Positions 4,473-5,783 of a DNA stretch of 5,783 nt are shown in pieces. Both the position numbers and the translations under genes were made by a program. Each line of letters opens with the position of its first letter. Within the stretch, counting starts at the first letter, position 1. Source of the DNA: Oxalobacter sp. (GTDB lineage Bacteria > Pseudomonadota > Gammaproteobacteria > Burkholderiales > Burkholderiaceae_D); the NCBI GenBank assembly GCA_012512465.1, contig JAAZED010000140.1, positions 1-5,783 of the forward strand. Direction: 5' to 3'. The notes beneath the pieces are model-generated. The model saw nothing but the letters and a program-made list of their open reading frames with translations. It was not told the DNA's origin and did no database searches.

Positions 4473-5783
4473 CTACCGCAATCGCGTCCGCTTCCGATGC
4501 GTCAACCCCAAGAGCCGGGTGATCTTCGGCGGTGCATCCCCCACATGGTACTCCCGCACGATGTCGCGTTTCATTTTATCGGCCACCGTCATGCGTTCGC
4601 GCTGCCGGAGATGCTCGATGAGCGACTCGACCATGAATATCTCGACAATGAGGCCGGGCCGGTTGATGTCGCACAGCACTTCCCACAGGTAGGCGCCATT
4701 GCGCTGGCGGACGTGTTTGAGGTGCCTTAAGGCGCGGACAAATTCGCGCTGTCTTTTGACATCGATCTCGTATTCGATGGTGACCATGATGGGGCCGCGA
4801 TCCATTGCGTGCGGGTCTGCCTCAAGCGGCGGTGACCAGTCGAGCGAGGGGGAAAGGTCCTGCACATCGTGCTGGCCGATTTGATAACGCCAGGCGGCGA
4901 GGATGCCGACAAAGGCGCCGATGGCGGCAAAGGCGAGCGCCGTGGGAATGTCAATGACGGAGGCAATCTGCCCCCAGATGACGCTGCCGAGGGCAAAGCC
5001 GCTGGTGTAGATGACCCAGTACAATGCCAGCCCCCGTGCCCTCACCCAGCTTGGCAGTGCGGTCTGCGCGGATGTCATGAGGGAGGAAAAGACGGTCATC
5101 CACGAGATGCCGATGACGAGCATGGCAGGCGCGGCTTCATAGACACGGGTGCTGTACGCCAGCCCGAGCATGGCAGCCGCATAGGTGAAGGTGGTGATGG
5201 CAACGAGCCTGTCACGGCTGATACGGCCATACAGGCGCGGCAGCAGCAGCGCACCGCAGATGGCGCCGACGCCAATGCAGGCGAGCATGAAACCGTAGGT
5301 GCCCGGCCCGCTTTTTAGTTGCTGGCGGACGATGAGAGGCAAAAGCGCCCAGGGCGCGCTGGCAAAGACAAAGAAGGCACAGCCCCTGGCAAGGACAGCA
5401 CGCAATTCAGGTGAGTGCCTTGCATAGCGCAATCCGGCGCGTATTGCCCCGCGCAGCTGTTCCTGGGGCAGATTGCTGGTGTGGGGGCTGCGGTTCCATT
5501 TCTTGATGGCGATGACAACGGCAAAAAAGGAGATGGCATTGAGGACAAAGACAGCACCCGGCCCGGTGGCAGCGATGATGAGGCCGGCTATCGCCGGGCC
5601 GATGGCGCGGGCGGAATTGGTGGCGATGGTGTTTAGGGCGATAGCGGACTGAAGTTCGCTGCGCCTGACGAGCTCGGGGACGATGGCGCCCCAGGCGGGC
5701 ATCATCATGGCAGCGCCAATGCCTAAGGAGAATGTGAGTAAAAGGAGTGTCCAGGCAGTGGTCATGCCGGTGAGTGTGAGGAC
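4473..5783 (-). CDS. MFS_3 (EntS-like) exporter with C-terminal monooxygenase-like domain, N-terminus outside window
   Basis: The frame stays open to the right edge (VLTLTG precedes the Met at 5765), so that Met is internal and roughly the first hundred residues are missing. The visible 436 residues hold several hydrophobic segments, with an EntS-type stretch PAWGAIVPELVRRSELQSA near the start, then NSARAIGPAIAGLIIA. Counting from the Met at 5765, the membrane part ends near residue 295. A linker leads to a soluble domain of about 325-420 with PIMVTIEYEID, FVRALRHLKHVRQRNGA and EHLRQRERMTVAD, ending HVGDAPPKITRLLGL. This tail is characteristic of PF05977 (MFS_3) proteins, where it resembles antibiotic-biosynthesis monooxygenase folds. 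The family is proton-driven and includes the enterobactin exporter EntS; the substrate here is unknown. No siderophore gene is in view. It is convergent with the biotin operon and ends in a very basic tail. Confidence 0.9.
   Translation of the reverse strand, partial: VLTLTGMTTAWTLLLLTFSLGIGAAMMMPAWGAIVPELVRRSELQSAIALNTIATNSARAIGPAIAGLIIAATGPGAVFVLNAISFFAVVIAIKKWNRSPHTSNLPQEQLRGAIRAGLRYARHSPELRAVLARGCAFFVFASAPWALLPLIVRQQLKSGPGTYGFMLACIGVGAICGALLLPRLYGRISRDRLVAITTFTYAAAMLGLAYSTRVYEAAPAMLVIGISWMTVFSSLMTSAQTALPSWVRARGLALYWVIYTSGFALGSVIWGQIASVIDIPTALAFAAIGAFVGILAAWRYQIGQHDVQDLSPSLDWSPPLEADPHAMDRGPIMVTIEYEIDVKRQREFVRALRHLKHVRQRNGAYLWEVLCDINRPGLIVEIFMVESLIEHLRQRERMTVADKMKRDIVREYHVGDAPPKITRLLGLTHRKRTRLR

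Noticed and set aside
4869..5318. Plus-strand open frame of 149 codons, Gly/Asp-rich
   Set aside because: It is antisense to the exporter gene and its Gly/Asp/Ala repeats are the complement of hydrophobic membrane codons.

Overview
This window looks like a piece of a moderately GC-rich Gram-negative chromosome, most likely a proteobacterium. I favour a betaproteobacterium because of the mix of an NRDE-family protein, a bioF-bioH-bioC cluster and an EntS-like MFS exporter with a C-terminal monooxygenase-like domain. That assignment is inference from gene content only. I see no phage, transposase, CRISPR, tRNA or rRNA.

Layout. (1) Positions 1-575 (+) hold the 3' part of an NRDE/TANGO2-family gene. 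Its stop codon lies inside a long, almost fully self-complementary hairpin (564-632). (2) Positions 716-1228 (-) hold a small Sel1-repeat protein gene, convergent with the NRDE gene. It has its own terminator-like hairpin plus T-run just downstream and a plausible promoter upstream. About 26 of its codons are read out of the frame that gives a good Sel1 repeat, so it seems to carry two compensating frameshifts. (3) Positions 1229-1399 are a divergent intergenic region with an AT-rich palindrome. (4) Positions 1400-4275 (+) form a tightly packed biotin operon. A 71-codon leader ORF of unknown function is followed by bioF (1612-2766), bioH (2763-3506) and bioC (3493-4275), each junction overlapping. 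(5) Positions 4276-4472 are a convergent intergenic region with a terminator-like hairpin close to bioC and a second, larger imperfect palindrome. (6) Positions 4473-5783 (-) hold the C-terminal part of an MFS_3 (EntS-like) exporter that runs off the right edge.

How the genes work together. BioC methylates the carboxyl of malonyl-ACP so that it can enter fatty acid synthesis. BioH removes the methyl ester once the pimeloyl chain is built. BioF condenses pimeloyl-ACP with alanine to give 8-amino-7-oxononanoate, the first step of the biotin ring assembly. The window therefore encodes pimelate entry, release and first ring-building step, while bioA, bioD and bioB must lie elsewhere. The flanking genes (NRDE, Sel1, MFS) show no clear functional link to biotin.

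I did not find a convincing undescribed system. The most unusual items are the hairpin over the NRDE stop codon, the compensated frameshift in the Sel1 gene, and the leader ORF coupled to bioF.
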